Source of the DNA: Penicillus capitatus
Lineage: Eukaryota; Chlorophyta
Reading direction: 5' to 3'
Assembly: GCA_965649825.1 (NCBI GenBank)
Contig: OZ287697.1
Span: forward strand, 2,170,001 to 2,234,000
DNA length: 64,000 nt
Shown here: positions 8,972 through 20,869 of the stretch, piece by piece
How the letters are laid out: each line of letters begins with the position of its first letter
How positions within the stretch are numbered: the stretch's first letter is position 1
Position numbers and translations under genes: made by a program
Notes under the pieces: generated by a model
Told to the model about the DNA's origin: nothing
The model's database searches: none
What the model saw: the letters and a program-made list of their open reading frames with translations, nothing else

Positions 8972-10637
8972 ATGCCTGTGCATTTGCGTTTTGGCCGGGG
9001 CAAATTGAAATCGCCCGTGGAGCTCGTGACGAAAGTCAATGGAGCACTCATCAGTCTGCGCGAAGCGAAAACGGAACGCGCAACGGAAAAGGCCATGGAG
9101 GACGTTTCACGTCACCTCGAGCAGATTAAAGTGGATGTCTCGCACAACAATGCACTGTTCCATGCGTCCATACGACAGGTGACAATGCTCGGTCTCGATG
9201 ATCAGCCACCCAGCAAAGAACAAGCTCAAAAACTCAACCACGAAGCAATAGAACATGACCTCGTTAAGCACCTCCTTGGACAGCTGAAGGAGTTGGAATT
9301 CGAGACACGCAAAGACGTGGGATTGGTCGTGGGAGCATTCCTGAGAATGAAGAATGGGGTCGGATGTCCCATGGCTGATTATCTGGCCCAACATCAAAAC
9401 ATCATGCGTTCATTGATGGACCGATATCGAACGCCTGGTGATCCACATCTTGGACTGATCTGTGGTGGCATCTTGCGAGACTGTATACGACATGAAAATC
9501 TCGCGAGGTCTTCTGAATGGCAAGAGTGAGAAAGTGTGATGTGGTGGATGATAGAATGATTGCTGAATCTCCTCTGCTCTTGCGATTCTTCGTGGATATC
9601 GAGGAGAACAAGTTTGAAATAGCAGCCGATTCGTTCGCCACCTTTCGAGTGCGTCACAGACTTCCTGGTTATCTTAGCAAAATACGATGCACGGATGATG
9701 TGACAGGAACTCATTGTTCGCCACAAGGCATTGATGGCAGAAATACTGTGTCTCCGTTTCGATGAACTCTTTCCCGAAATGAACATCCTCATCCAATCCG
9801 AGAATTTCTTTATACGTCGGCAGACGCTCAAAGTACACATCCACTACTGCTGATCAGCAGAGGGGAGGGCCTTTGCGTGTGCACTAGTTATTGAGCGAAA
9901 TCTTGGTGGATGAAGAGTATAGTAGAGTGGCTGGCAAGTATGTTCGCGATGTTCAGAATTTGATGATGTTGATGAATCTGTTGCGCGATAAGTACGACAG
10001 TATTCAGTTCGAAGCCTTCCATTCCTTCAAGGTCGTTCAGTATCTCCAGGCAGAGAGTGCGTTCGTTCGTTCATGGAGAATGGCCTGCAGGTTTTTCTCG
10101 TGGGCGATGACAAGGCACCTGAAGTTCTGGACATCCTTCAGAAAAACAAACAGAAGCTTCTTCAATTCTTGTCCACATTTCAAAAAGAGAAAGGTAAAGA
10201 GCAAAGGCATCCATAGAGGCACTCCGCTAAATGGATAGATGAATCCAAAGCAATTTGGGGACAATGCATACGAAGAGATCTCGTTCATTGTTTGGATAGA
10301 TTGCAACAGAAAGAGCATGCATTCTCACACCTTTCTCACACTTTTGGCGCAATCTGTGTGTACGGAATCCAGTCTTTTGACGACGGAATCCGATAGGAAG
10401 GATTGCAACATCAAATCTCCATGCTCTCTTGGATGATGAGTGAGATCTGTGACAGGCATTCATCTTCCGTTTGTCATATATCACTCACTTCGCATTCAAT
10501 GACACGTCATCATTCATGGAACAGTTTGCTTTCCATGGCAATCCGGTCATGAAAGTGTGTCTGTAGCGGAGACGGACGAAGGTTTCGCTGATGAAAAAGA
10601 GTATGTCTGTGAATTGATTAAGAAGATCCCTGGCTGA
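8972..10637 (+). CDS. MO25: MO25 / CAB39 scaffold protein
   Basis: Six exons (8972-9507, 9555-9648, 9707-9832, 9888-10031, 10091-10193, 10567-10637) give 357 residues (human CAB39 has 341). The family is an armadillo-like scaffold that activates STE20/GCK and LKB1-type kinases through STRAD. Landmarks: N-terminal KLKSPVELV, CGGILRDCIRHENLAR, EIAADSFATFR, RRQTLKLLSEILVD, MMLMNLLRDKYDSIQFEAFH and a C-terminal FADEKEYVCELI. The first four introns are 47, 58, 55 and 59 nt, but the last is 373 nt, far longer than others here. The gene ends 41 bp from the opposing TRAPPC10 stop. An upstream GAACGAAC motif lies at 8905. Confidence 0.9.
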
Positions 10638-10678
10638 AAGTTCCATTTCTTTCATTTACAACGTCGCTTGTATCATCT

Positions 10679-13600
10679 CTACACGTTTCGGAATGGAAGA
10701 TGCGGACTCTGATTCGCGCTACTCGATGTGACTTTAAGGATCACTAAGGGAGACTGGATTTTGTTTTGTGTCAAAACAAGACGAGGTGCTTGTAGCTCTC
10801 CCTCAGAAACAGCTATAAACATCGCCTCTAACGTCGCGGAGGCAGAGGGCGACAAAGGCACGTAAACAGATCCGTGTAATGGAACACAGGCTTGCCATCC
10901 ACTCTCTGGCAGAATCTCATAAGCGATTGACTCCTTGCTGTGGAGGGACCCTGACCGCTCCAACATCCAAGTCAGTGCAATGGGTGTGCCGGCGCTGATG
11001 GCTGGCGGCGGCAAGAGTGAGATTTTGAACAGGTCATTCTTGGGTCCTTCGCCACCCATCAAGACATCCAGCTCCAAGGGACATCTGAAATGACATGACT
11101 GCTCAGATGGGATCATCATCTCTGCGTCGCTTTCCACAGGTGGGAAGACAATGTTGGACAGAATCGTATCTGTGCCAGACGACTGGAGGGGCTTATGATG
11201 GTCGAACAGTCGGGTTTTGTAGGACATGGAGAATTCCCCTGTGACGATCTGTTCATCGCTCTCCCGTGCAGAGGCCGCCAAGATCTTGGCTTCGTTCTTT
11301 GTCAATCGAAAGGCAATGTTCATAACCTCAGCTGGATGCAAAGCTGTGGGAAAGAGAGGTCCGATCAGAGCCGGACGGCAGTTCTGTTTTCGTGGACAGA
11401 AGAGCTCCAACTGAATAGATTCGATCTCGCAGCAGACAGGAAGTTGAGAAGCCAGACGGATCGTCACCAACATCGACGTGGCATTCATCTTGATGAAATT
11501 GGATTCGAAGCAAAAGGGACTCCATAGAGGGACACTGACAAGAGAGGCGTGGGATCGCCAGCAACCGAGAAAATATTCCAACTGTGTCTGAAGATGCACC
11601 GTGCCCTCCAGGTTCAGCGAAGCATCTGGCCGGCATTCGAAATCGCAGCCGTGCTCCAGTCGTGTCAAATCGGCAGAGAGCTGTCGCGTGAGAGAGGTCA
11701 CAGGAGTGAGATCCATCAACATCCAGATCGCCAACATTCCTTTGTAGAGAAATCCAGGCGGCAGTGTTATCCTGCCATCGTCAATAGCAATCCATGCATC
11801 GATGCCATCCGTATCGCCGATGGATTTATTGGTGATGTTTGCCTGCTGAGGAAGATGCAAGGCATTGCTGGGATGGGTCACCGCAATGGTCAATGTCCCA
11901 TGTTGTATGTCTGCTGTGTGCTGTCCCTTTAAAACGAGACCCATCCACTGAGACTGACCGCTAACCAGGCATCCCTGAGGCAAGACGACGAGGACTTCCA
12001 TTCTCTGCAGGGCTGGTTCGACATGCAGCACCACTGCCTCGTGGAGAGCAGGACTGAGATATCCGAGTGCATCCGTCAGGTGGTATCTCTTTTTGGGATG
12101 GCAGATGGTCCAAGAAGGATGTGATACACTGCCTTCCTGTTTAAGCGGTAGGCAGAGAGATGTGCCCAGATACTCCCCTGTTAAATACATCAAAGCGTAG
12201 AACCCTTCGCGAATTGGACAGCACTGAAAAGACAGCTCCGTGACGCCAGGCTGCAGCGTGACTGTTTCCTGGTCTCCTTGAACGGTGCAGAAAAGCTGAA
12301 GAGAGGTCTTCTGAAGTTTATCCGTCGGCGGATCCTGCATCGAACGCATACGATTCAGACGGGATTTGGGAAGATCTGCGCCGGCTAGGGCGAAGGTGGG
12401 GTCGCAGGTTCCATCAACCATAGATGTCATCGACCGTTCTCCGCTCAGCGAATCCTCTCCCACAATTGTCAGACAGATGACGACATTCTTCAAAGGGAGT
12501 GGCTCGCCCAGCGACGAGTGCACCTCGACGTCGATCGTTGCAACGTCCCCAGCATGAAGCAGCAGCGCCCCAGCGGGTGATTGGCCGCGCTCGTCGTCCT
12601 CTTGTCTCTGAACGGCAGGCGGCGCGAGAGATGGATCTTGACCTTCTTTCTCAAAGAGTTCGGATCGGCCATCATTCTTTGGCGCTATCTGCATCATCAC
12701 ACGATTTCGCCTGAGGAAAAGAGACCAGGGGAATCGATGTTGGGAAACTTGGATAGCAGGTGAGGTGTTGAGTGTTGCGTGCGCCATGGCTTCGGACGTT
12801 CCGATCTCGTGGGCACAGTTCGTAAAATCGGCCATCATTTTTCGTCGTTCATCGACGTTTGTGCATTCCTGTGGAAGAGAGAGGTACGTCAAGCAGGTCG
12901 ACATCAGTCGTTTAGGATCATCTCCTCGCAGGCAGGCACTTAACTGAGGCAATACATGTGCACTCAACACATTCCATCCTGAAACAACAGCATCTGCCAT
13001 ACACGGGGAAGCCCAGAAGTGTTTGCCATCTGACCTTCTCTCAGATACATGTCGACCTTCATGTGATAGAGCTGCTGAGCTGCCGCAAGCAGACCATGAT
13101 TCAGTAGGAGAGGCGCCACGTCCACTCTCAATAGAGCACTGGTCCTGAGGCGGCCACATCTGTTCACAAAAAGCAGCTGTTTGCAGAGAGCAAAGGAAAG
13201 AGGAGGAACCTGGCATAGCACCATGCAGCAGCGAGCGTCAGTTCGACGAAGAGATCCTCGTAGAGCTCTTCCGAAGCCAAAGCACGGCGCACGCGCCAGT
13301 CCACCACCCAACTGAGTTTCTCGGGGATCACGAGCGATTGCAGGGCGCCTTGATAGGAGTCACTGCTCGCTTCGGGATTGAACCCAGAACCGCCCAACTG
13401 CAGCACACGATCATCTTCACGGCAGCATCTCACAAACATCGACAGACCGCATGAGATGCCAAGCTCCTGGGAGAGCTAGGGTCCATGGAGTGCATGGGTC
13501 TACCCAGTGGCTGATCCAAACTCGACATGACGCTCTCCGAAGGCGGAAGGGATCCTGCATAGAACGATGACCCTGCCACCGAATGCAGCGTCAGGTTGAT

Positions 13601-15895
13601 GCCGTCTCCAAGGTGTGAGCTGTTCATGGGCGTCATAGTCGTCTCATAGCTGATCACCGAAGCGTTGTCCTCTTCCTCATCTCGTCGCATTTCGTTCGGC
13701 CTGTTGTCTCCTTCAGAAGGAATGGAGACGAAGGAGCCGCCTGATCCATGAGGGGAGTCTGGAGGCGTTGTCAGAATCTGCACCACTGTGTTCTTGCGAC
13801 TGTGTCGTGGAGTATTGTTGGCCAGTCCTGCTCGCGTCATCCAGGATGGCATTCCTTCCGCATCGAAGGACAGATGTCCATCGCTCCCAACTGACAAATC
13901 CTGCTGAGACGTCATGCGACGACCTGATACACGTTTCTGCAATGTCTCGATGAGGGAGGACGTTCTCTGGACAGAGACACTCAGTCGACGCGTGGAATCC
14001 ATCGAGGCATTCCGTGATGCCGATAGACAGACTGGAGTGAACGAAGGCAGCATGTCGGCATGAAACCCTCCCAGACCTTCTCCTGGCATCGTTCCCATTG
14101 CGATCTCGCCGTAGATGGCGTCGAAAATCCGACGAAGCTCTTCGCGAGCACTGGCGTAGAGATGGCCTAGAGAGGAATAGAATCGCCAGTGACGTACGTC
14201 TCTGAGACGATGGGTATTGCGTCGGAGATGTCCGCCTAGACTATCGAAATCCAAATCGGCAGTGACATCCTCCAAACCACACACTCCCACATCCCAGTCG
14301 ACTTCACTCAACTGAATTCTGGCCTTCTCTGCTGTATCCTGTCCATACCAGGTGCCTGGTCTGCTCTGCATCTCGTGATCGTGTGCACTGTAGAACTTGG
14401 CAGATGTGGAAGCCACTGAAAGACAGGCACTAAATGCCCAAACCTATTGACCAGTCATAACCACACATGTCACACGGTAGATGGTCTGATGTGCGAGTAA
14501 GTACCTCTCTGAAATACGGATGCAGTCCAATTTCGTGTTCCCTTTCGGAGATGAGCTTTGAGAAGTCTTGGATGAATTTTAGTCCACGGTCGACGACTTC
14601 CGTCGGACGATTGAGGCGATAGAGCAGTCGTGCTTTGGCCGAAAAGAGATACTGTCGCAGCTTGAACTCTTTGAGCGGTTTATTGGCTAGAACAGACTGA
14701 TGGACCGATTTCCACGTCGCTGTCATCAGGACAGCAACATCGTCTCCCTTCTCGTCCCCTCCTGCCAGTCCAATGCTGACAGAAATCCTCCAGTCGGTGA
14801 GCATCTCTTACCAAATGACTGGCCATAAAGGGATCCCCCTTCCTCCAATGCCTCGATGCATGCTGCTTCGAGTTCATAATATTCCCTCAGTGCGTCTTCC
14901 AACAACCGGACGCCTTCCAGCATCAAAGCAAGACTATCCTTTACCAGAAAGAGTGTTCCAAAGTTTCCCCTTCTCTCCATTCGATGACTCATGAGCTTGC
15001 GTGCCTGGCAATGCCATCTCGCATGAAGTGTGAGATTCAGTGGTTACACTTCTTCATCGTATGCCGTCTGTCGTGTCTGAAAGGCAACGCGAATGCAGTT
15101 CTTGATGCAATTCTCCAGCGCATCGAGACCCACGATCATTCCTTGAGCGTCCTTCAGCTGTGTGGCATCGTAGAGATCCAACCGAACGCATCTCTCGTAT
15201 GATTTCTTGGGATTGAAATCGTCTTTGATCTTTTCGAAGACCTACACGTGGTCGCTCCTTGTCGATCCTCGCAGATATAGTTGGTCTCTTAACCTTCTTG
15301 GGTCCCTTTGCTTGAGGATCGGCTTCGGGTGGACGAATGTAGGCAATGAGTGTCTCACACATCGCCTCCATCGTTCCACGGTTTCCATTCACCATCATAT
15401 TGAGCCGCGGTCTCAAACTCGCCTTGTAATCTGTCGTCTCCGATGCCGTCACCTAATTCTTAACTCCGTCGAAGAGATTGGGGATTTTGCAACGGATCAC
15501 ACAATAATGATGTGACAGTATGGTAGACGGAACCATGACGTAGGATTATTCTGGCTCTGGCGCAGACGCTGTATGCGTTGATGTTTGATGGGCAGAAATC
15601 TAAGCAAGACATGCCATCCATGAAATAGTGATGTGACGTAAGGGTCGGTGGCCACTCGATATCCAATTCATCCACCGTGACCATTTTCTTAAATTTGTTC
15701 TCGAAGCTGACATCGGTAAGAGGGAGTCGCACCCCGAGTGCCTAGAAAAGGACGTCGCTGGCGAAAGCATCCACAGAAGAGGTGGTGCTCTGCCTCCTGT
15801 ATGGGTGGCCAGAGCTCTCGCCCTGTAATATCCTCAAAGCAAACGAGCAGTTTGCTCAGACCGCCGCCACTATCGACCATCGACGACCGCAACAT
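10679..15895 (-). CDS. TRAPPC10: TRAPPC10 / TRS130, TRAPPII tethering complex subunit
   Basis: The subunit belongs to the TRAPPII complex, which acts as a Rab exchange factor and tether at the trans-Golgi. Spliced on the minus strand with about a dozen introns of 38-61 nt. Segments aligning to plant TRS130 in order: ELWPPIQEALGVRLPLTD, SWFRLPYCHIIIV, YKASLRPRLNMMVNGN, VFEKIKDDFNPKKSYERC, FLVKDSLALMLEGVRLLEDA, FKLRQYLFSAKARLLYRLNR and HPYFREVWAFSACLS. A long low-complexity Ser-rich part follows, then the C-terminal beta-sandwich region ending at TAG 10679-10681. One intron (15742-15793) has GC-AG ends and restores exact alignment across what looks like a frameshift. A 60-nt in-frame intron near 12670 is likely. 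The start is taken as Met at 15895 (alternatives 15880, 16000). Confidence 0.85.
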
Positions 15896-16031
15896 CTGAC
15901 GGAACCGAAAGGCAAAAGTGTACGACAGACACATCAGACGACCAAGCGCATTTCGAGAAGAAGCAGACGATAAACGCGTTACACATGATTTCTCACACAT
16001 TGTCTAGAACAACAGCATTCATACATCTATC

Positions 16032-16583
16032 TCATTTGTGTGACTTGATGCGACAGACAAGACGTCTGTCCTTCGGCGTGACAGCGACTGGGACGTCAAG
16101 ATCTTCACCCTTCTTCCATTCGGCTGTTCTCGAGTTCGATGAAGCGACGTATCTCCTGAGGAAAAGAGTGAGATGAAAGGTCACTCTTTGTCTTAAGATT
16201 TACGGCGATGGATGGTGGTATGTTTGGAGGATCCTCTCGGATAAACCCGGCATGGATGTCCCCCGATTCTCTCCACCTAACCCTGACATCATCTTCACTT
16301 TCTAGCCTGGAAAACGGTTTTGCCGAAGGACAACGACATCCAGGTGGGTACTCACTGGTCACTGTCACGACGGACACACGGTTTCAAGTCGTGCTTATCC
16401 CATTCGACTGTTCCTAGCTGCATCTAATTCGCCTCGAAGGGTCGAAGGAGAGAGGAGACCGACCACGTAGAAGTTCTCAGTCGTCTTCAGGATTTGGCAT
16501 TTGAACCAGATATCGTATTCCGGGTCAAAATGCATAACATAGTCGCCTTTGTTCAGCAGGCCGATCGCTTTGTCGTTCTTCAT
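16032..16583 (-). CDS. Small Tudor/agenet-like protein
   Basis: Four exons from the ATG at 16583: MKNDKAIGLLNKGDYVMHFD, then an aromatic-rich beta segment (DIWFKCQILKTTENFYVV), then after a 46-nt intron TVEWDKHDLKPCVRRDSDQ, after a 49-nt intron LESEDDVRVRWRESGDIHAG, and after a 48-nt intron a charged tail ending CRIKSHK at TGA 16032-16034. Roughly 120 residues. The alternation of a barrel-like strand pattern with Trp, Phe and Tyr suggests a Tudor, PWWP or similar small barrel, but I cannot name the family. It ends about 137 bp upstream of the TRAPPC10 start used here, on the same strand. A link between the two is not implied. Confidence 0.5.
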
Positions 16584-17098
16584 TTTCGCACGCTTGTGGT
16601 TTTAGTCGTGCGCGATGACGTCACATCCCGCAGGTCAGAAAACAGATGCTTGGTCATGCCATACGATGGTTAGCGACCTAGCAGTCCGAAGGGCCGTCAG
16701 ATTTGGGGAATTTCGAGTCAGGATGCATAAACGCACGTCATCGTTACCGCTACAAAGTGGAGTTATCTCACTACGCATCCTAGAAACTGACAGCAGTACT
16801 TCAGCGCCTAGCAAAGTGGTGCGTTGCTTCCTAGACTGCTTTTTCACAGAAATGCCCCACGCAGCAGAAGTAACGTCTCAAAGATTGCTCGTCGCTTTCG
16901 CTTAGAGCCATGAGGCTTGGCAGGAAAGTAAGCGTTTCTGGATGCGCCGTCCGCGGCGAAGAGATTCCATGTCGCACTCGACAACAGACACGCAGTTTAC
17001 GGACACATTGACGGAGGACTTTATTCCCCGAAGCTCGACGGCAGACCGGTAGGAACACTCTCCGTGTGACATGACCGTCGTTAGTTAGAGTGCTGTCT

Positions 17099-17842
17099 TC
17101 CTTGGAGAATCGGTCGAGCCAGACGCCGCTCAGGACGACTTCACAGGACGAAATCGGATTGGAAGCCTCCGAAAGGCACGGAACATATCCTTCCGCCACG
17201 TCTGGAGAAAAAAATCTTTGCTTTGGCCGAAACGTCGGGGAACATGAAACGCATGTCCGTTGAGCTGGACACTCATCAGAAGTGTGTAACCAATCTGGCG
17301 GCCACAGTTGTAAGTCCTTTCTCCACGGACGATCGGCCACAAGAGCCTTGCCGATAGGTGCGCCAAAATAATCAAATCCGCGAACTGAAGCGGCACATCA
17401 AGGAGCTTGTGGCCCTTCTGGAAACCACGCATGGACACACGCCTTCGTGTATGGACACATCGTTGACGGATCTGTCAGATAGCCCATGCAGTAGCACCTC
17501 GACGCCTGAAAGCCAAATCTCAAGCCCGTCGGAGTTTTCCAAAGAGGATGACGACCGCGATACAGTTTTGCACATCGATAAAGAGAAATCAGAGTATTCA
17601 CAAGTATACATACATACATACATACATACACCATCTCTGTCCTATCGCCCATGCGCATCGTATTCTCGGTCTGTCTGTTTCAGGAGACGGGGGAAGATGT
17701 GGTTGTGGCTGCCATGACAGCCACGACGAACGAAGTGAATGACGATAACAGTCGCCACGATCGACGCTGTTCGACGTCCACCAGGCATCCCATGCCGACG
17801 GTGACGCATGTAGAGATTGACTGCAGTAGTACCTCGGAATGA
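17099..17842 (+). CDS. Coiled-coil protein of unknown function (5' end uncertain)
   Basis: The exon 17099-17309 reads through a basic segment into a helical region (LEKKIFALAETSGNMKRMSV). Introns lie at 17310-17357 (48 nt) and 17604-17683 (80 nt). The joined frame gives a coiled coil (VVRQNNQIRELKRHIKELVA), a Ser/Thr/Pro-rich middle and an end at TGA 17842. The first Met in frame is at 17245; upstream exons probably exist between 16900 and 17090 but their frame does not join cleanly. No family is recognised. Confidence 0.45.
17605..17631. repeat. (CATA)n microsatellite inside an intron
   Basis: About six ACAT/CATA units directly follow the 5' splice site of the 80-nt intron of the coiled-coil gene. 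Expansion probably explains why this intron is longer than its neighbours. Confidence 0.85.
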
Positions 17843-18694
17843 TGATATACTTTGGTGGCAAAGTCCTTCGTGATACGTAAACAATGTCCTAAAGCGGCAG
17901 AAGAAGAATGTGGCGTCTTTGCCATTCCGATCCATATAGCACTCGATTTGGAACCCATTACTTGTGCACCGAACATTTTGTGGCGTACTTGCGCATGGAG
18001 GCCTTCTCCGTATGAAGGAGGACGCTTGGATCCCGTTGTTTCTGAAAGCGATGCTCAGAATACATGCACGTATCATCATCGGCAGTGTTTCTGGGATTTT
18101 GTATGCTCATCTCTGTTGGCGGCAAATCTGTTCGCTTTATGATCATAAAGAACGGGCAATAAGCGTATGTTAGCCCGGCTAGCAGGTGTGATCTGGTTTC
18201 TTATTTCTATTAGCCTCAGCTGCCGTAGTCAACACTTTGCCATTCAATTTCTCGGAAATAAATAAATCTAGATGATGTACCTATCCATCCATCCGTGTAT
18301 GTACGTACCCGCGTCCGTATCCAACTCAACCAAGCTCTATTTCTGCGAAGACATACATAACATGTCTTTCAAATCCGTCAGTGATAAACCTCTCCTATAT
18401 GCTGTGATCGATTCCGCAATACCCCAGTGCATTGCTCGGATGAAGAGGATGAGGTCTTGCGTTGTGTAAATTTAATCAAATCCTGTCCATACGTATGATT
18501 GATGGTCCGTCCATCGACGCCAATAACGAAACAGCGTTTCCCTTACAACCAAGCAGCTAGCCATTCCTCATGTCATTGTGGCACAGAACGTGTTCGTTCG
18601 TTCGTGCGTTCTCTAGATGCAAGCGATGGCGGTGACGGCACATTGCGAGATCTCCCACTCATTGCACGTCATGCACAAACGTCTGTGTACTGTG
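17843..18694. other. Region without a supported gene
   Basis: ORFs such as 17852-18142 and 18499-18705 (plus) show no family similarity. A GTTCGTTCGTTCGTGCGTTC run occurs at about 18592-18611. I see nothing that can be named. Confidence 0.4.
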
Positions 18695-19997
18695 TTATGA
18701 GTTGAATGTGTGATGTTCTTCTTGTCGCCGTCGTCGCTGTCCTCGTTGCTGTGAAGATGAGATCTTGTTGGCTACCCACTCATACACAACAAAACTGGTG
18801 GCATTGGCAATCACACTGCGCACCATACAGGGACTGAATCCTCTGTACAGGCCCCTTAGACCTTCTGCCTGGATCGTCTCATTCCATACAGCATCGATCA
18901 GAAAGGATGCAGAAGAGTGAGATGGTGTGTACTTTACGGAAACAGTCATAGATGCCACGGTATGTCGGACGGTGTACATCATCTGTCTGAATCTTGCTTT
19001 TGACGACATCGAAGGGATAACAGAGAAACCAGAAGGCAGCGCCACCGATACCGCCAGCCGCCGCCAGAGACACTTGATCTAGTTCAGACGGACTCTCAAG
19101 TCCCTGCAACCAATCTCACTCTTCTCATGGACGCACGCATTGCAGTGAACGCAGCAGGACCTTGATGGAAGTAAAGTAACTCCGTAGGGCTTCATAGCAT
19201 CCAAACATCGCCATGTTTCCAGGAATCTCACGTAGTAGTGTGATGCCCATGCCACGGTAGAGAGCGATGGGTCCACCTTCTCGTTGCACGACGTGACGGG
19301 CCACATCCATAGGTCCACGATAGAGCTTAACGGTGGACGGATCGATGCCTGCTGCCACCAATCGAGCCTCTGCTGTGGCAAAACTCCCCTGCGCTTGCAA
19401 TCGGCATTTCAGAAGCTCCGTTGGTGTTGCGACGAAGGAAACGGCAAACCCTGCGCCTGCACCGGCCAATGTCTGATCCCAAATCGTTAACGGCGATCCT
19501 GATGTCACACTCTTCTCACACATTACCATTGACGAGTATCCCGACCGTCAGAATGACGGAGAATGTACTCCGTGAAGCCTCTCGCCGAGAAGAGCACAGC
19601 ATTAAAGGCAGCGACCGTTGCCAGAGGTGGTCCCAGTCCACGATAGAAGCCTTGAATCCCTTCCTTCCCAAAGGTCTGCCGTGAAATCATGAAGTCATTC
19701 ATAAACACATTGGTGCATGGTTTCCAATCACACCTTCAAAATGGCGTCCCATCCACCTGAATACTGTCCCCCACTCACCTGACTCTGCAACTTCACCTAC
19801 CAACATCGCTCACGTCACATCAACCGGCAGCGTTCGCTTTGGGACTTTGATCGTATCCAAGGGATGCCCGACGAACACTTGAGCAGCGCCTGCGATCGAT
19901 CCGGCTACGAGATCCTAGTGCGGGACGCCTTTTTTGTTTCGTTCTTTTGAGGTGGTAAACGTACGGTCGTGACTTTGGAGGCGCCGTCGTTTGTCAT
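18695..19997 (-). CDS. BOU: Mitochondrial carrier, BOU (A BOUT DE SOUFFLE) type
   Basis: Spliced from the ATG at 19997 ([11 protein letters not shown], then a 50-nt intron). Three carrier repeats are present with P-x-[DE]-x2-[KR] signatures: [28 protein letters not shown] and [12 protein letters not shown]. The segments [32 protein letters not shown] and GPMDVARHV are nearly those of Arabidopsis BOU, an inner-membrane carrier needed for photorespiration and reported to transport glutamate. The exon pattern uses introns of 49-58 nt. The C-terminus is unusual: after the last helix comes an Arg/Gln-rich hydrophilic tail ([20 protein letters not shown]). It diverges from APC10 with 105 bp between start codons. 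Confidence 0.88.
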
Positions 19998-20102
19998 GTC
20001 GCTTTCTTGTTTCTCCTCTTCGTGATGGGACGTGTTGCGTCCATCTGCTGCGACTTACGTTCGAAGGAGGTGGAAAAGTTGACGACGCCATAAACCAACG
20101 CC

Positions 20103-20771
20103 ATGAATCTCGACGAGCCCAGATGGATGGAAATCGGCCAGCGCGCCTCATGGTTTGTCTCGACGGCTAAACCAGGCAACGGCGTTGAGCTCATGCGCGA
20201 CGGCAATACAAATACTTACTGGCAATCAGACGGCAACCAGCCTCACCTTATCGATATCAAATTCAATTGCAGAGTTCGCCTCGTTGTACGGTCGCCTCTA
20301 TCACTCGACATCCATTGTTCCGCTTTCTTCTCCTTCAGGAGTTGCAAGTGTACTTTGACTATCGCCAGGACGAGAGCTACACGCCGAGTCGCATTTGTAT
20401 TCGCGCAGGAAGTTCGCACAACGATTTGAAGGTGCAAGAATGAGTGAGATGAGCGACGGTTGTGATGTGTGAGATGTATGAAGGATGTGATCAAGCATGA
20501 ATTCCATGAACCGAAGGGCTGGCAGAAAATCTCATTTCAGCAGCTTCATGGAATGGAAATGCAAGACCCGGAATCCGTTTTCAAAGCCAAGCGTCTGCAG
20601 ATTGCTATTCTCTCTAACCACCAGAATGGGCGTGACAGTCATGTGCGCCAGATTAGGATCTTGGGGCCAAAGCGCGAGCCTGCGGAGCTCTCTTCGTCAC
20701 GCCCTCAGGATGGATCGATAGAAAAGGCGCCTCTTGAGGAGAAGCGCGAACGGCGATGCAAGATCGTATAG
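20103..20771 (+). CDS. APC10: APC10 / DOC1 subunit of the anaphase-promoting complex
   Basis: Three exons (20103-20285, 20339-20431, 20484-20771) give 187 residues. APC10 is the DOC-domain subunit that, with Cdh1/Cdc20, forms the degron receptor of the APC/C ubiquitin ligase. Family landmarks: [40 protein letters not shown] and [20 protein letters not shown]. The last ~35 residues are a charged, non-conserved extension in place of the short Ile-Arg tail of animal APC10, and no terminal IR dipeptide is visible. The gene diverges from BOU, and the golgin start follows 98 bp after its stop. Confidence 0.92.
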
Positions 20772-20869
20772 AACCAGAAGGACAGTGTACGTCAAACGTG
20801 TAACCGTTTAGTAAGAGAAGCACTTCTTGGTCCGCTCGCACACGTCACGTCGTCGTATCGATTGACGCA

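Noticed and set aside
15700-15830. Frameshift in TRAPPC10
   Set aside because: Removing a 52-nt GC-AG intron gives an exact-length alignment with plant TRS130.
16831-17340. 170-codon minus ORF
   Set aside because: It lies opposite the coiled-coil gene, is Cys/Arg-rich without pattern, and fits a shadow frame.
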